Assembly: GCF_042659465.1 (NCBI RefSeq)
Contig: NZ_JBHSSW010000003.1
Span: 277,534-341,533 of the forward strand
DNA: 64,000 nt
Origin: Ponticaulis profundi
Lineage (GTDB): Bacteria > Pseudomonadota > Alphaproteobacteria > Caulobacterales > Hyphomonadaceae
Direction of reading: 5' to 3'
A model generated the notes under the pieces. The model did no database searches and was not told the origin of the DNA. It saw only the letters and a list, made by a program, of their open reading frames with translations. The first letter of the stretch is position 1, and each line of letters begins with the position of its first letter. A program made the translations under genes and the position numbers. Below, piece after piece: positions 17,427 to 26,510 of this stretch.

Positions 17427-18611
17427 TTATTTCAGGCCCAATACAGCTTTTGCTATAATGTTTCGCTGGACCTCATTCGAACCGCCATAAATCGAAGCGG
17501 CGCGATTGTTCAGATAACGCGGCATGATGGTGACCATGTTTTCCGGTCCCACAGGCGTTTCATTGCTCGATGGATCAAGTGCCTGGATCTGAGCGACACC
17601 CGTGTATGTGCCGGAGATCGCGACGGCGAGCTCATCCACCATCTGCATGGTTTCGGTCCGCTGCATTTTGAGCATGGAGGCTGCTGGCCCCGGATTGTTG
17701 CCGCTTGAAACAGCAGCAAGCACGCGTTGCTCTGTCATCTTGATCGCTTCAACGCGAATTTCGGCTTCAGCCAGGCGGCGTTTCAGGGCCGCATCATCGG
17801 GTGCCTGATCCTTCAGGATCTTGCGGGCGCGTTTGACGGAGACTTCCAGACCCGCCGAAGAGCCACCGCTGCGTTCAAACTCGAGCAGGTATTTGGCGAC
17901 GGACCAGCCATCATTCTCTTCGCCCAGACGGCCTGATTTCGGGACGCGGACATTGTCGAAGAAGACCTGATTGACTTCATGCTCGCCTGCCAGCGTGATG
18001 ATCGGATCGACCTTGATGCCCGGCGTGTCCATTTCCAGCAGAAGGAAGGTGATGCCTTGCTGGGGTTTGCCGTCAGCCTTGGTGCGGACCAGGCAGAACA
18101 TGCGGTTGGCGTGATGGGCGTGTGTCGTCCAGATCTTCGTGCCGTTCAGGATATAGTCGTCGCCATCTGATTCCGCCTTGAGCGACAGGCTGGCGAGATC
18201 GGAACCGGAGCCCGGCTCGGAATAGCCCTGGCACCAATAGTCTTCACCAGCGAGGATGCGCGGCAGATAGAAATTCTTCTGCTCTTCGGTACCGTATCCA
18301 ATGATGCATGGGCCAACCATGTTGAGGCCCATCGGCGCGAGCGATGGGGCGCCAGCCAGTGCATACTCGGTTTCATAGATATAACGCTGAACCTCGGTCC
18401 AGCCTGTGCCGCCATATTTCTTCGGCCAGCCCGGTGCGACCCAGCCTTTCTTGTGCAGGATTTTCTGCCATTCGAGGCTGTATTCCGGTTCCATGAAGAC
18501 GCTGGTCGCCAGTTTTCCGGCGCGCGCGAGCTTGTCTGTCAGGTTCTCGGCAAAGAATGTTCGCACTTCTTCACGGAATTCGAGATCTTCAGGCGTCAGG
18601 TCGAGATTCAT
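17427..18611 (-). CDS. Acyl-CoA dehydrogenase family protein
   Basis: 394-residue FAD acyl-CoA dehydrogenase closely resembling the one at 9748-10956 along its whole length: both share the WPxxYGGxxW start of the second domain, GYSEPxxGSDLA, KIWTTHAHxANxMFCLVRT and a C-terminal SIYxGSNExQxNI. Here the last motif reads SIYGGSNEVQRNIIAKAVLG, so the MCAD-type catalytic Glu is Gly. Such pairs of divergent paralogues can form heteromeric dehydrogenases for bulky acyl-CoAs (steroid side chain, pimeloyl). Located upstream of the TonB receptor on the same strand with a 120-bp gap, and divergent from the LuxR-type regulator. Confidence 0.91.
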   Translation of the reverse strand: MNLDLTPEDLEFREEVRTFFAENLTDKLARAGKLATSVFMEPEYSLEWQKILHKKGWVAPGWPKKYGGTGWTEVQRYIYETEYALAGAPSLAPMGLNMVGPCIIGYGTEEQKNFYLPRILAGEDYWCQGYSEPGSGSDLASLSLKAESDGDDYILNGTKIWTTHAHHANRMFCLVRTKADGKPQQGITFLLLEMDTPGIKVDPIITLAGEHEVNQVFFDNVRVPKSGRLGEENDGWSVAKYLLEFERSGGSSAGLEVSVKRARKILKDQAPDDAALKRRLAEAEIRVEAIKMTEQRVLAAVSSGNNPGPAASMLKMQRTETMQMVDELAVAISGTYTGVAQIQALDPSSNETPVGPENMVTIMPRYLNNRAASIYGGSNEVQRNIIAKAVLGLK

Positions 18612-18706
18612 GGCGTTTTCAATTCTTATTCCCTGTTATACAGCTCTCAAATTGAAACGCGCTTCAATTTGAGGCAACCTCATAATACCGATAGGGAGAC
18701 GTGATT

Positions 18707-19471
18707 ATGACGGGCGAACCAGACAGCGCCGCGCGCAGTGAGGACGAATCCCGCTTGCAGGCGATGGCGGATAAAATCGCAGACATCGGTGCGGAAATGG
18801 GGCTCCCTTTCATTGCGGTGAGCGCCGACATTTCCGACCCTGATCCCATGCTGGACGCGAATGGAGTGCCTTTCGCCGAATCCCGTTTTCGCTGGATTGA
18901 TCCGGATCTGGTGTACTGGAAGGATCGTTCCTTCGCGCTGCGATCCGACGTTTTGCGCACGTGTCGGCTGGTCGCAGAGCCTTTCTATCTGATGGATGGA
19001 CAGGCCTATAGCTGGCGTCACATCAACGCGCTTGAAGATGTTGATCTGACAAAGGCGAGCAAGCTGTATGGCATGCGCTCATCTGTTGTTTGTCCCTGCC
19101 ACCTGCCTTTGGGAGTGATCGGTGCCATTGTCTGGGGCAGCGATACGCTGATTGAGGAGCTGCCGGCTTTCTTCAAGGCGCACGCCGAAGAGCTTCACAT
19201 CCTCGCTTTGAAGTTCATCGCGACCTATCGCGATATGCGGCTTGAGCGGCGCACGCATCTGGACGAGGAACTGACCCGCCGGGAAATTCAGTGTCTGAAA
19301 TGGGCCGCCGCAGGCAAAACGGACGCAGAGATTGCCGTGATTGTCGGTATTTCAGCGCCAACCGTTCGGTTTCACCTGACCAATGCCAGCCGGAAGCTCG
19401 GCGTTTCCGGGCGGACGCAGGCGATCCACCGGGCGACAAAGCTTGGATATGTTGGCGCTGTGACAGCCTGA
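18707..19471 (+). CDS. LuxR-family transcriptional regulator (orphan, autoinducer-domain-like)
   Basis: About 255 residues. The C-terminal 65 residues are a LuxR/FixJ helix-turn-helix: LTRREIQCLKWAAAGKTDAE, then IGISAPTVRFH-type recognition helix and ASRKLGVSGRTQAIHRAT. The N-terminal 170 residues have the spacing of an acyl-homoserine-lactone-binding domain, ending GVIGAIVWG, but conservation of the lactone pocket is weak and no luxI-type synthase is nearby. Likely a solo LuxR sensing another ligand. ATG at 18707; a GTG two codons earlier is also possible. AGGGAG is upstream. Divergent from the acyl-CoA dehydrogenase, so it may control that gene, the TonB receptor or the nearby operon. Confidence 0.85.
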   Translation: MTGEPDSAARSEDESRLQAMADKIADIGAEMGLPFIAVSADISDPDPMLDANGVPFAESRFRWIDPDLVYWKDRSFALRSDVLRTCRLVAEPFYLMDGQAYSWRHINALEDVDLTKASKLYGMRSSVVCPCHLPLGVIGAIVWGSDTLIEELPAFFKAHAEELHILALKFIATYRDMRLERRTHLDEELTRREIQCLKWAAAGKTDAEIAVIVGISAPTVRFHLTNASRKLGVSGRTQAIHRATKLGYVGAVTA

Positions 19472-19552
19472 CCCGGACCGGGCGCGCAAACTGGTCGGAC
19501 TTTTGCAAAGGGAGGGGACATACACCTTTCTCTTGATACGTCTGGTTTGCAA

Positions 19553-20833
19553 ATGTCCAATACTGACACGCTTTACACCGACAGTACGCCTGCTGAGCGC
19601 AAACGTTCTGCCCTGTCCCGCTTCTGGAATGCGCTGATTGAGGGGATGACCCCGCCGCCGTCTCCGTCTCTGGATAAATCCACATCCCTGCGTATTCGCA
19701 TTGCCCGCCCCATGTGTATTTTCTTCATGGTGCTGGTGCATGTGAACCCGGGCGTGGCCGAGGTTGATCTGGCGACCCATGGTGTGCGTCTGGCAGACTG
19801 GGTCCGGTATTTCTTTGCAGATGGCGTTGGCCGGACGAGCATTGGCCTTCTGGCGATTGTCTCCGGCTTCCTCGCCATTTCGACTGCGCGGGTGTTCCCG
19901 TTCGGCAAATTTGCCATGAAACGTGTGCGGAGCCTGCTCATCCCGATGGTCGTGTGGAGCGCGCTTCTGCTGATGGCCTATATTGCAGGCGATCAGGTGC
20001 AGCCCGGCTATCTGGAACATCAGGTCGGTGAGGCGTTTGCCTGGTCACACATTCCGAACTGGCTGTTCGGGATTACTGATCACCCGGCAAACTTCCCGCT
20101 TGGCTTTTTGCGTGACCTGTTCATCTGCGCGCTACTGACCCCGGTCATTGTGCTGGCCATGCGCAAATTTGCACTACCGGTTCTGGCGGTTCTGTTTGTT
20201 CTGATGGTCACACATGCACCATCGCCTTTCCTCGGAAACAACATTCCGCTCTTCTATTCGATGGGTATCTGGTTCGCGCTGAATGGTCAGACCATGGAGC
20301 GCTGGATTGATCGCCATGCTGGCAAGGTCATTCTGGCATTCGTCATTTATGCGCTGAGCCTCACCACGATGAGCTTTCAGGTTCAGCTGCACCCGAATGA
20401 GGGGCTGGAGCCGATCTTTACAGGCCTGATGGAAGTGGAACGCCTGTTCGGTGCGGCAGCTTTCTGGGCGATTGCGGGCATGATCCTGAAGACCAACTGG
20501 AAGAGCCTGATCACACGATTGGAGCCTTTCGCCTTCTTCGTGTTCTGCAGTCACATCTTCCTGACAACCATGCTGTGGATGCCGTTCAAATTCCTGGTGG
20601 GTGACTATTATCACCCGGCCTATCTGGTCTTCTTCTTCCTGTGCCCGGTGCTGACCTTTGGGCTGGCAATTGTCGGCGCGCTGATGCTGGGCAAGCTGAT
20701 GCCGCCAGTATCTGCCGTTCTGAACGGTGGGCGTCCGCTGCCGAAGCACGCCATTGGCGATCTGTTCCGCGCGCCGGATGCGGCTGTGAAGCTGCCAAAA
20801 GAGCCGGTTGGTTCCAAATCGGTCTTCAACTGA
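19553..20833 (+). CDS. Acyltransferase-3 family membrane protein (OpgC/WecH-like)
   Basis: Integral membrane protein of about 426 residues with roughly ten hydrophobic segments. After a soluble 45-residue N-terminus comes RPMCIFFMVLVHVNPG, where the Arg and the His near the end of TM1 correspond to the conserved catalytic R/H of acyltransferase-3 proteins. Later RVRSLLIPMVVWSAL is the second family motif. These enzymes O-acetylate or succinylate glycans and lipids, moving the acyl group across the membrane. The acceptor here is unknown. It follows the LuxR gene by 80 bases and ends at a bidirectional terminator. Confidence 0.85.
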   Translation: MSNTDTLYTDSTPAERKRSALSRFWNALIEGMTPPPSPSLDKSTSLRIRIARPMCIFFMVLVHVNPGVAEVDLATHGVRLADWVRYFFADGVGRTSIGLLAIVSGFLAISTARVFPFGKFAMKRVRSLLIPMVVWSALLLMAYIAGDQVQPGYLEHQVGEAFAWSHIPNWLFGITDHPANFPLGFLRDLFICALLTPVIVLAMRKFALPVLAVLFVLMVTHAPSPFLGNNIPLFYSMGIWFALNGQTMERWIDRHAGKVILAFVIYALSLTTMSFQVQLHPNEGLEPIFTGLMEVERLFGAAAFWAIAGMILKTNWKSLITRLEPFAFFVFCSHIFLTTMLWMPFKFLVGDYYHPAYLVFFFLCPVLTFGLAIVGALMLGKLMPPVSAVLNGGRPLPKHAIGDLFRAPDAAVKLPKEPVGSKSVFN

Positions 20834-20844
20834 TCGAAACGAAA

Positions 20845-20871
20845 AGCGCTCCAGTCCGGAGCGCTTTTTTT
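20845..20871. terminator. Bidirectional terminator between convergent genes
   Basis: Stem AGCGCTCC / GGAGCGCT with a five-base loop, flanked by AAAA on the left and a run of T on the right, serving both the acyltransferase (+) and the TadG-like gene (-), whose stop codon overlaps the T run. Confidence 0.85.
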
Positions 20872-22546
20872 ATTCTGACAGATAGAGCAGGGTCACTTTT
20901 TCGGTGATCTGTTTGAACGCATCGCCAAGCTTTGAGCCATCCTGAACATCAAGATAGTCATCCGGGCTGCTGGCGCAGGTTTTCAGAACCTTCTCGGAGC
21001 GCTCATCGGCGAGATCCAGCCGGATGGTGATGATGCGAATGCCGGCTTCCTTTGCATTCGCGCAGGACGTCAGCGTTCGTTCATCCATCGCATCCAGAAT
21101 GTCTTTCTGAGTGGAGCGGCTCGTCGTGCCTTCCAGGCGTTCATTCTCCAGATAGCCATAGGCCGAGAAGTCGGAACCGCCCGCCTTGTTGCGCTCGACG
21201 ACCATATTGTTGCCGTCAGACAGCAGGACCACGACCTTTTCGACTTCGTCCGTGAACGCATCGCCTTCAGAGAACGGTTCTTCCGGCGACAAGGCGCGCC
21301 AGCCCCAAACCATACCCTGTGCCAGATTGGTCGAGCCGGACGCTGACAGCGCGTCGATTTCCTTGCGCAGATCAGAGAAGCGACTTGTCAGCGGCGTGAT
21401 CGGGCGCATCTCGCAGTTATAGCTTGGTCCGGTCGATGAGAAGACGTCGCTGAAATAGGTATAGGTCGGCTTGGTCTCCACGGTCGTCCAGTTTGAGACC
21501 TTCAGCGGATCGCCAAATTCGCAGTCATTATTGCCATAGCCTTCATTATCGTCTTCGCTGCCTTCGCAGTCATCGCGATCATAGTCGCTTGCATAGACAT
21601 ACCCATCCATCAGCTTGAGCACGTTTTCAGGCAGTCCATATTTCATCGGGTTGCCGATATCCAGGAAGGCTGACCCAAGCGATGAGGCATCCGAGACATA
21701 GTTGTTCGGAAACTGCTCTCTCCATCGCGAATCCGTTTCGTCAGGATGAAACAGAGGGACGTAAAGCGTGTCAGGCTTGTTCTTTCGCGGGGTCGTATCG
21801 TCGACATCATAAGGTGCCGGGCGGGCCTGAACGCAGCCTTTCCATTCATATCCCAGATGGTCATAAAGGTCGAAACGGTTCAGCCCGTCGACCAGATTGT
21901 CGCCATGGACGGAAGACAGCGCCTTGGTGTCCATCCATTTCGCTTTTGCATTCTCTTTGCCGACATTCACATAAGTGGCGAAGGGGACAATGGCGACTTC
22001 GATCTGGCCTGCTGAATTCGGCAGGTCTTCCAGCTGGGTCATCATGTCGGTTGCCGCTTTCTGCATGATTTTCAGCTTGTTCAGATGGCTGCCTGTGGGC
22101 TTTTGCAACATGGAGCCGGTCGTATCGAGCACGAGCGCCATCTCGACCTTCTTGATGCCGAAGAGCACGCTGGCATGACGCGTAAAGCGTAACTTTTTGA
22201 TGCCCATGATAGACAGGAATGTCGTGTCCATGCTGACCGTTACGTCTGCCGTCAGCTTGCGGTCGCCCTTGACGATGACGAATTGTTCGATGGTGACAGG
22301 GGCGCCATTCAGCTGGTTGGTGAACCATTTGCGCGCTTTGCCCTGTATGTCCTCTTCCTTCATACCGAAGGCTTCATGGGCCACAGCGAGAAGCGCTGCA
22401 TCGATCGCATTTTGCGCTGCAACGGAATTGCCCCGCTGACGTGACATATCAATCGCGGCCCCCATGAGGACCATCAGGGGGATCAGGCAGATTGCAAAGA
22501 TCATGGCGACATTGCCGTCGCGATTTGATTTTAGGGATCGAAACAT
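20870..22546 (-). CDS. TadG-like pilus-assembly protein with von Willebrand factor A domain
   Basis: 558 residues. An N-terminal TadE/TadG-like hydrophobic segment, DGNVAMIFAICLIPLMVLMG, precedes the typical 'AAIDMSRQRG...AQNAIDAALLAVA' helix of minor pseudopilins. A vWA domain starts near residue 133 with LVLDTTGSM, a DxTxS metal-ion-dependent adhesion site, and continues through VVLLSDGNNM near residue 410. A Cys- and acid-rich insertion lies in between (about residues 240-350, with DDCEGSEDDNEGYGN). TadG proteins belong to the Flp/Tad pilus system but no other tad gene is nearby. Probably cell-envelope located. Function not known. Confidence 0.86.
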   Translation of the reverse strand: MFRSLKSNRDGNVAMIFAICLIPLMVLMGAAIDMSRQRGNSVAAQNAIDAALLAVAHEAFGMKEEDIQGKARKWFTNQLNGAPVTIEQFVIVKGDRKLTADVTVSMDTTFLSIMGIKKLRFTRHASVLFGIKKVEMALVLDTTGSMLQKPTGSHLNKLKIMQKAATDMMTQLEDLPNSAGQIEVAIVPFATYVNVGKENAKAKWMDTKALSSVHGDNLVDGLNRFDLYDHLGYEWKGCVQARPAPYDVDDTTPRKNKPDTLYVPLFHPDETDSRWREQFPNNYVSDASSLGSAFLDIGNPMKYGLPENVLKLMDGYVYASDYDRDDCEGSEDDNEGYGNNDCEFGDPLKVSNWTTVETKPTYTYFSDVFSSTGPSYNCEMRPITPLTSRFSDLRKEIDALSASGSTNLAQGMVWGWRALSPEEPFSEGDAFTDEVEKVVVLLSDGNNMVVERNKAGGSDFSAYGYLENERLEGTTSRSTQKDILDAMDERTLTSCANAKEAGIRIITIRLDLADERSEKVLKTCASSPDDYLDVQDGSKLGDAFKQITEKVTLLYLSE

Positions 22547-22799
22547 TCTGCTTATCCGGACTACTGGTCAGGATAAGACATCAAAAGGCACAACTTCTTA
22601 CTAAATCAGGCGGTAATATTTATCTACACGCGTTTACCAAACGGTGCGGAGTAAGATTTTGTTTCCTCCCGCTGCGGCTTGTCAGATGAATTGTTCGCAG
22701 AATTGCTAATCTTCGAAAAAATGTACCCGAGGCGTGCATATCAGGCCGTAGACCTTCATCTATGGTGCTGTATACACGCCCTGCGGGAAATTAAAGCCC
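22547..22799. other. Intergenic region between the tadG-like gene and the AcuI-type reductase
   Basis: About 250 bases, more AT-rich than the flanks, probably holding the tadG promoter on the minus strand. I see no hairpin with a T-run, tRNA or credible small gene. Confidence 0.3.
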
Positions 22800-23783
22800 T
22801 CAGACCTTCACCAGTGTGCGCCCCTTAATCTTTCCCTTAAGGATGTTTGCAGCGGTTTCAGGGACATCTTCCAGATTAACTTCTGTGATGGTGTGCTCAA
22901 GAATTTCCGGATTTAAATCCTTCGCCAGTCGATCCCATGCGGTTTTGCGTGCCGCATAGGGCGCGTTGACAGAGTCGATGCCCGCCAGTGTGACATTGCG
23001 CAGAATGAACGGCATGACCGTCGCCGGAAGATCGGGCCCCTGGGCCAGTCCGCAGGCGGCTACAGCGCCGCGATATTGTGTCTGTGCCAGCACGTTCACG
23101 AGTGTATGGCTGCCCACGGCATCGACGGCACCAGCCCAGCGTTCCTTGCCGAGCGGCCGACCTGGCTCTGACAGAGAGGTCCGGTCGATGATAGACGTTG
23201 CGCCGAGGCTTTTCAGATAGGCTTCTTCGTCCATGCGGCCCGTTGAGGCGATCACTTCAAAGCCCAGATTGGACAGCACGGCGATCGCGATGGAGCCGAC
23301 ACCGCCATTCGCGCCGGTTACCAGAACCGGGCCTTTCTCTGGCGTGACGCCATTATGTTCCAGCGCCAGAATGGAGAGCATGGCCGTATAGCCTGCTGTG
23401 CCGATTGCCATGGTCTGACGCGTGGTGAAAGTGTCCGGCACCTTGATCAGCCAGTCAGATTTGACCCGCGCCTTTTCGGCATAGCCGCCAAAATGCGTCT
23501 GGCTCAGAGCCCAGCCATTGATCAAGACCTTGTCGCCGGGTTTGTATCGGGCATCCTCGGAAGAGGTGACCGTGCCGGCAAGGTCGATGCCGCCAATCAT
23601 CGGATAGGACTGGATGATGCCCGGCGCGCCGGAGAGCGCGAGCCCGTCCTTATAGTTCACCGTCGACCATTCGACATCAATCGTCACATCGCCCGGCATC
23701 AGATCGTCTTCGGCCATCTCGATGAGATTGGTTTCGATCTGTTTGTCGTCAGATTTGGTCGTGAAAAGCGCGCGAAATGACAT
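22800..23783 (-). CDS. Zinc-free MDR oxidoreductase, acrylyl-CoA reductase AcuI/YhdH type
   Basis: 327-residue medium-chain dehydrogenase/reductase. The substrate domain begins MSFRALFTTK, with the YhdH/AcuI signature WSTVNYKDGLALSG and PMIGGIDLAGTV; the NADPH-binding domain has LVTGANGGVGSIAI. It lacks the zinc-ligand cysteines of alcohol dehydrogenases. AcuI enzymes reduce acryloyl-CoA to propionyl-CoA, relevant in marine bacteria that degrade dimethylsulfoniopropionate or 3-hydroxypropionate. The true start is the ATG at 23783, with GGGAGGG just upstream; the frame stays open 25 codons further. Stands alone. Confidence 0.9.
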   Translation of the reverse strand: MSFRALFTTKSDDKQIETNLIEMAEDDLMPGDVTIDVEWSTVNYKDGLALSGAPGIIQSYPMIGGIDLAGTVTSSEDARYKPGDKVLINGWALSQTHFGGYAEKARVKSDWLIKVPDTFTTRQTMAIGTAGYTAMLSILALEHNGVTPEKGPVLVTGANGGVGSIAIAVLSNLGFEVIASTGRMDEEAYLKSLGATSIIDRTSLSEPGRPLGKERWAGAVDAVGSHTLVNVLAQTQYRGAVAACGLAQGPDLPATVMPFILRNVTLAGIDSVNAPYAARKTAWDRLAKDLNPEILEHTITEVNLEDVPETAANILKGKIKGRTLVKV

Positions 23784-23892
23784 GATCCCTCCCGAGGGTC
23801 CTGGTACCTGGCTGATGATGTTTAAAGCTAAATATGACCCGCTTTGATGCGGCTGCAAGGGGAGGGAGACGCTGACGTGGCGGTAATTTGGC

Positions 23893-24855
23893 TCAGTCGA
23901 TCACATTGTCTTTAATTAGCCGGTCGAAATACGCGATGGTCGGTTCGAGACCCGCGCGCAGCGTTATGGTCGGCTCCCAGCCCATCTTTTCTTTCGCCAG
24001 TGTGATGTCCGGCTTGCGTTGTTTTGGATCATCGGGTGGCAGCGGCTTTTCGATGATTTCAGACGTCGATCCCGTCATTTCGATAATGACTTCAGCGAGC
24101 TCCCGAATGGTGAATTCGCCGGGATTGCCCATATTTACCGGGCCCAGAAAATCGTCCGGCGTATCCATGAGCTTCATGAAGCCGCTGACCAGGTCGTCGA
24201 CATAACAGAATGACCGCGTCTGATTGCCTTTGCCAAAAACGGTGATGGGCTCGCCGCGCAGGGCCTGCATGACGAAATTGGAGACGACGCGCCCGTCATT
24301 CGGGTGCATGCGCGGACCATAGGTGTTGAAGATGCGCGCAATCTTGATGTTCACGCCATGCTGGCGATGATAATCCATGAACAGCGTTTCGGCGGCGCGT
24401 TTGCCTTCATCATAACAGGAGCGCAGCCCGATTGGGTTCACATTCCCCCAATAGCTTTCCGGCTGCGGGTGGAGGGTCGGGTCGCCATAGACTTCCGATG
24501 TCGAGGCCTGAAAGATTTTCGCTTTCAGGCGTTTGGCGAGGCCGAGCGCGTTAATGGCGCCATGCACGGATGTCTTCAGGGTCTGCACCGGGTCAAACTG
24601 ATAATGAACCGGGCTGGCCGGGCAGGCGAGGTTATAGATCTCGTCCACTTCCACATAGATCGGGTGCGTGATGTCGTGGCGCAGCGCTTCAAAGCGCGGA
24701 TTGGACAGGAGGTGCGTGATATTGGTGCGCCGGCCTGTATAGTAATTATCGACGGAAAGCACTTCATCGCCGCGCTCAAGCAGGCGCTCGCACAGATGAG
24801 AGCCGAGAAAGCCGGCGCCGCCCGTGACCATGATCCGTTTGCTGCTGAAAGACAT
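23893..24855 (-). CDS. UDP-glucuronate decarboxylase / NAD-dependent sugar epimerase
   Basis: 320-residue short-chain dehydrogenase of the UXS family, which converts UDP-glucuronate to UDP-xylose via a 4-keto intermediate. The NAD-binding GGAGFLGSHL is at residues 12-21, the catalytic region shows QASTSEVYGDP and SCYDEGKRAAE (Tyr148, Lys152), and NTYGPRMHPNDGRVVSNF with the Arg-rich nucleotide-sugar loop is typical of UXS. The presence of YDEGKR rather than Y-T-x-K in dTDP-glucose dehydratases supports this. UDP-xylose would feed envelope polysaccharide; no glycosyltransferases are adjacent. Confidence 0.91.
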   Translation of the reverse strand: MSFSSKRIMVTGGAGFLGSHLCERLLERGDEVLSVDNYYTGRRTNITHLLSNPRFEALRHDITHPIYVEVDEIYNLACPASPVHYQFDPVQTLKTSVHGAINALGLAKRLKAKIFQASTSEVYGDPTLHPQPESYWGNVNPIGLRSCYDEGKRAAETLFMDYHRQHGVNIKIARIFNTYGPRMHPNDGRVVSNFVMQALRGEPITVFGKGNQTRSFCYVDDLVSGFMKLMDTPDDFLGPVNMGNPGEFTIRELAEVIIEMTGSTSEIIEKPLPPDDPKQRKPDITLAKEKMGWEPTITLRAGLEPTIAYFDRLIKDNVID

Positions 24856-24976
24856 ACGCGCTTGAATTTCCTCTGAAGTGACGTCTCGCGACCGATCAGA
24901 CGGTCATCACTCGATTAATACGGTGTTCGGCGCAAGATACAAACCTGTCATTCTTCAAGGGCATGTCCTTAGCAAC

Positions 24977-25006
24977 AAAAAACGCGCGAGACGGATATCT
25001 CGCGCG
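24977..25006 (-). terminator. Rho-independent terminator of the acyl-CoA dehydrogenase gene
   Basis: Nine-bp stem CGCGCGAGA / TCTCGCGCG with a six-base loop, followed on the minus strand by six T residues. Confidence 0.83.
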
Positions 25007-25032
25007 CTTCTTCAATAAAGTCAGCTGATCGC

Positions 25033-26343
25033 TTATTTGCGCCAGACAGATGCCAGCGCCGGATCTTCCGGTTCGCCGTCATATTTGCGGGTTTCCGCGC
25101 GTGACACGACCATATGGTGCACTTCGTCCGGGCCGTCAGCCAGACGCAGCGTACGCTGGCTCGCATACATGCGGGAAAGCGGTGACCACTGGGAGACACC
25201 CGTTGCACCATGCATCTGGATTGCTTCGTCGATGATCTGGCAGACACGCTCTGGCACCATCGCCTTGACCATGGAAATCCAGACACGGGCTTCCTTGTTG
25301 CCGAGCACGTCCATCGCCTTGGCCGCCTTCAGAACCATCAGACGCATGGCTTCGATCTCGATGCGTGCGCGGGAGACCTTCTCCATATTGCCACCGAGCT
25401 TGAGGAGCGGCTGACCAAACGCATCGCGAGCCAGGCCGCGACGGATCATCAGGTCGAGCGCTTTCTCAGCCGAGCCAAGCGAACGCATGCAGTGGTGAAT
25501 ACGGCCCGGGCCAAGACGCAGCTGAGAAATCTCGAAGCCACGGCCTTCGCCGAGCAGCATGTTCTCTTTCGGGACGCGTACGTCTTCAAACAACAGGTGC
25601 ATGTGACCGTGTGGCGCGTCATAGTCGCCAAAGACCTGCATGCCGTCGACAATGGTCACGCCCGGATGTGGCAGCGGTACCAGAATCTGAGATTGCTGTT
25701 TGTGAGACGGTGCGTCCGGGTTGGTCTGCACCATGCAGATCATGATTTTACAACGTGGATCGCCCGCGCCGGAAATATAGTATTTCTCGCCATTAATGAC
25801 CCACTCATCGCCATCCAGAACAGCTGTCATGGAGACGTTGCGCGCATCCGAAGAGGCTTTGGCAGGCTCGGTCATGGCAAAGGCCGAGCGGATCTTGCCT
25901 TCCAGAAGCGGCTTCAGCCACTGTTCTTTCTGGGCAGGTGTGCCAACGCGTTCGAGCACTTCCATATTGCCCGTGTCAGGCGCCGAGCAGTTCATGCTTT
26001 CAGACGCCAGCGGGTTCTTGCCGAGTTCAGCAGCGATATAGGCGTAATCGAGGTTTTTCAGGCCTTCGCCGGTTTCAGCATCCGGCAGGAAGAAGTTCCA
26101 GAGACCTTGTTTCTTGGCTTCGTCTTTTGCTTTTTCCAGCGTTTCGAGCTGGCCCGGAGCATAGCTCCAGATGTCCGTTTTCTTTTCGCCGAGGCGGTAG
26201 AATTCCTCGCTCATCGGTTCAACGGTTTCGGCAATGAAGCGCTTTACATGCTCATAGAGCGGCTTGGCCGCGTCTGACATACGCAGGTCGTTCATTTCCG
26301 GTGAATGCGTATCAAGCTGTGGTGTCGTGGCTGTGTCGGCCAT
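25033..26343 (-). CDS. Acyl-CoA dehydrogenase, ACAD10/11-like
   Basis: 436-residue FAD acyl-CoA dehydrogenase of a different subfamily from the other two. Motifs are AFAMTEPAKASSDARNV and WVINGEKYYISGAGDPRCK in the flavin domain, and LGPGRIHHCMRSLGSAEKAL and EAIQMHGATGVSQWSPLSRM in the C-terminal domain, as in the bacterial and eukaryotic ACAD10/ACAD11 group, which handle long or hydroxylated acyl-CoAs. The ATG at 26343 follows GGAGGGAGAGCACC; an in-frame start 15 codons earlier has no ribosome-binding site. Single-gene unit with its own terminator. Confidence 0.93.
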   Translation of the reverse strand: MADTATTPQLDTHSPEMNDLRMSDAAKPLYEHVKRFIAETVEPMSEEFYRLGEKKTDIWSYAPGQLETLEKAKDEAKKQGLWNFFLPDAETGEGLKNLDYAYIAAELGKNPLASESMNCSAPDTGNMEVLERVGTPAQKEQWLKPLLEGKIRSAFAMTEPAKASSDARNVSMTAVLDGDEWVINGEKYYISGAGDPRCKIMICMVQTNPDAPSHKQQSQILVPLPHPGVTIVDGMQVFGDYDAPHGHMHLLFEDVRVPKENMLLGEGRGFEISQLRLGPGRIHHCMRSLGSAEKALDLMIRRGLARDAFGQPLLKLGGNMEKVSRARIEIEAMRLMVLKAAKAMDVLGNKEARVWISMVKAMVPERVCQIIDEAIQMHGATGVSQWSPLSRMYASQRTLRLADGPDEVHHMVVSRAETRKYDGEPEDPALASVWRK

Positions 26344-26510
26344 GGTGCTCTCCCTCCTGAGACTGTGTGTTCTTATCGTTCTGTCCACAGCGTAAAGGGT
26401 ATTTGAGCCGTTGAAAATGGGGGGCGTAAGGTAATCACCGATAATTGTATGTAACTATTGCAAAGCTTATGGGCTTTGCCGTTGCGAGAGGCCTGAACGC
26501 CGTCGGCGCG

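Noticed and set aside
25210..26277. 355-codon frame opposite the acyl-CoA dehydrogenase
   Set aside because: Shadow of the dehydrogenase; protein composition is not credible.
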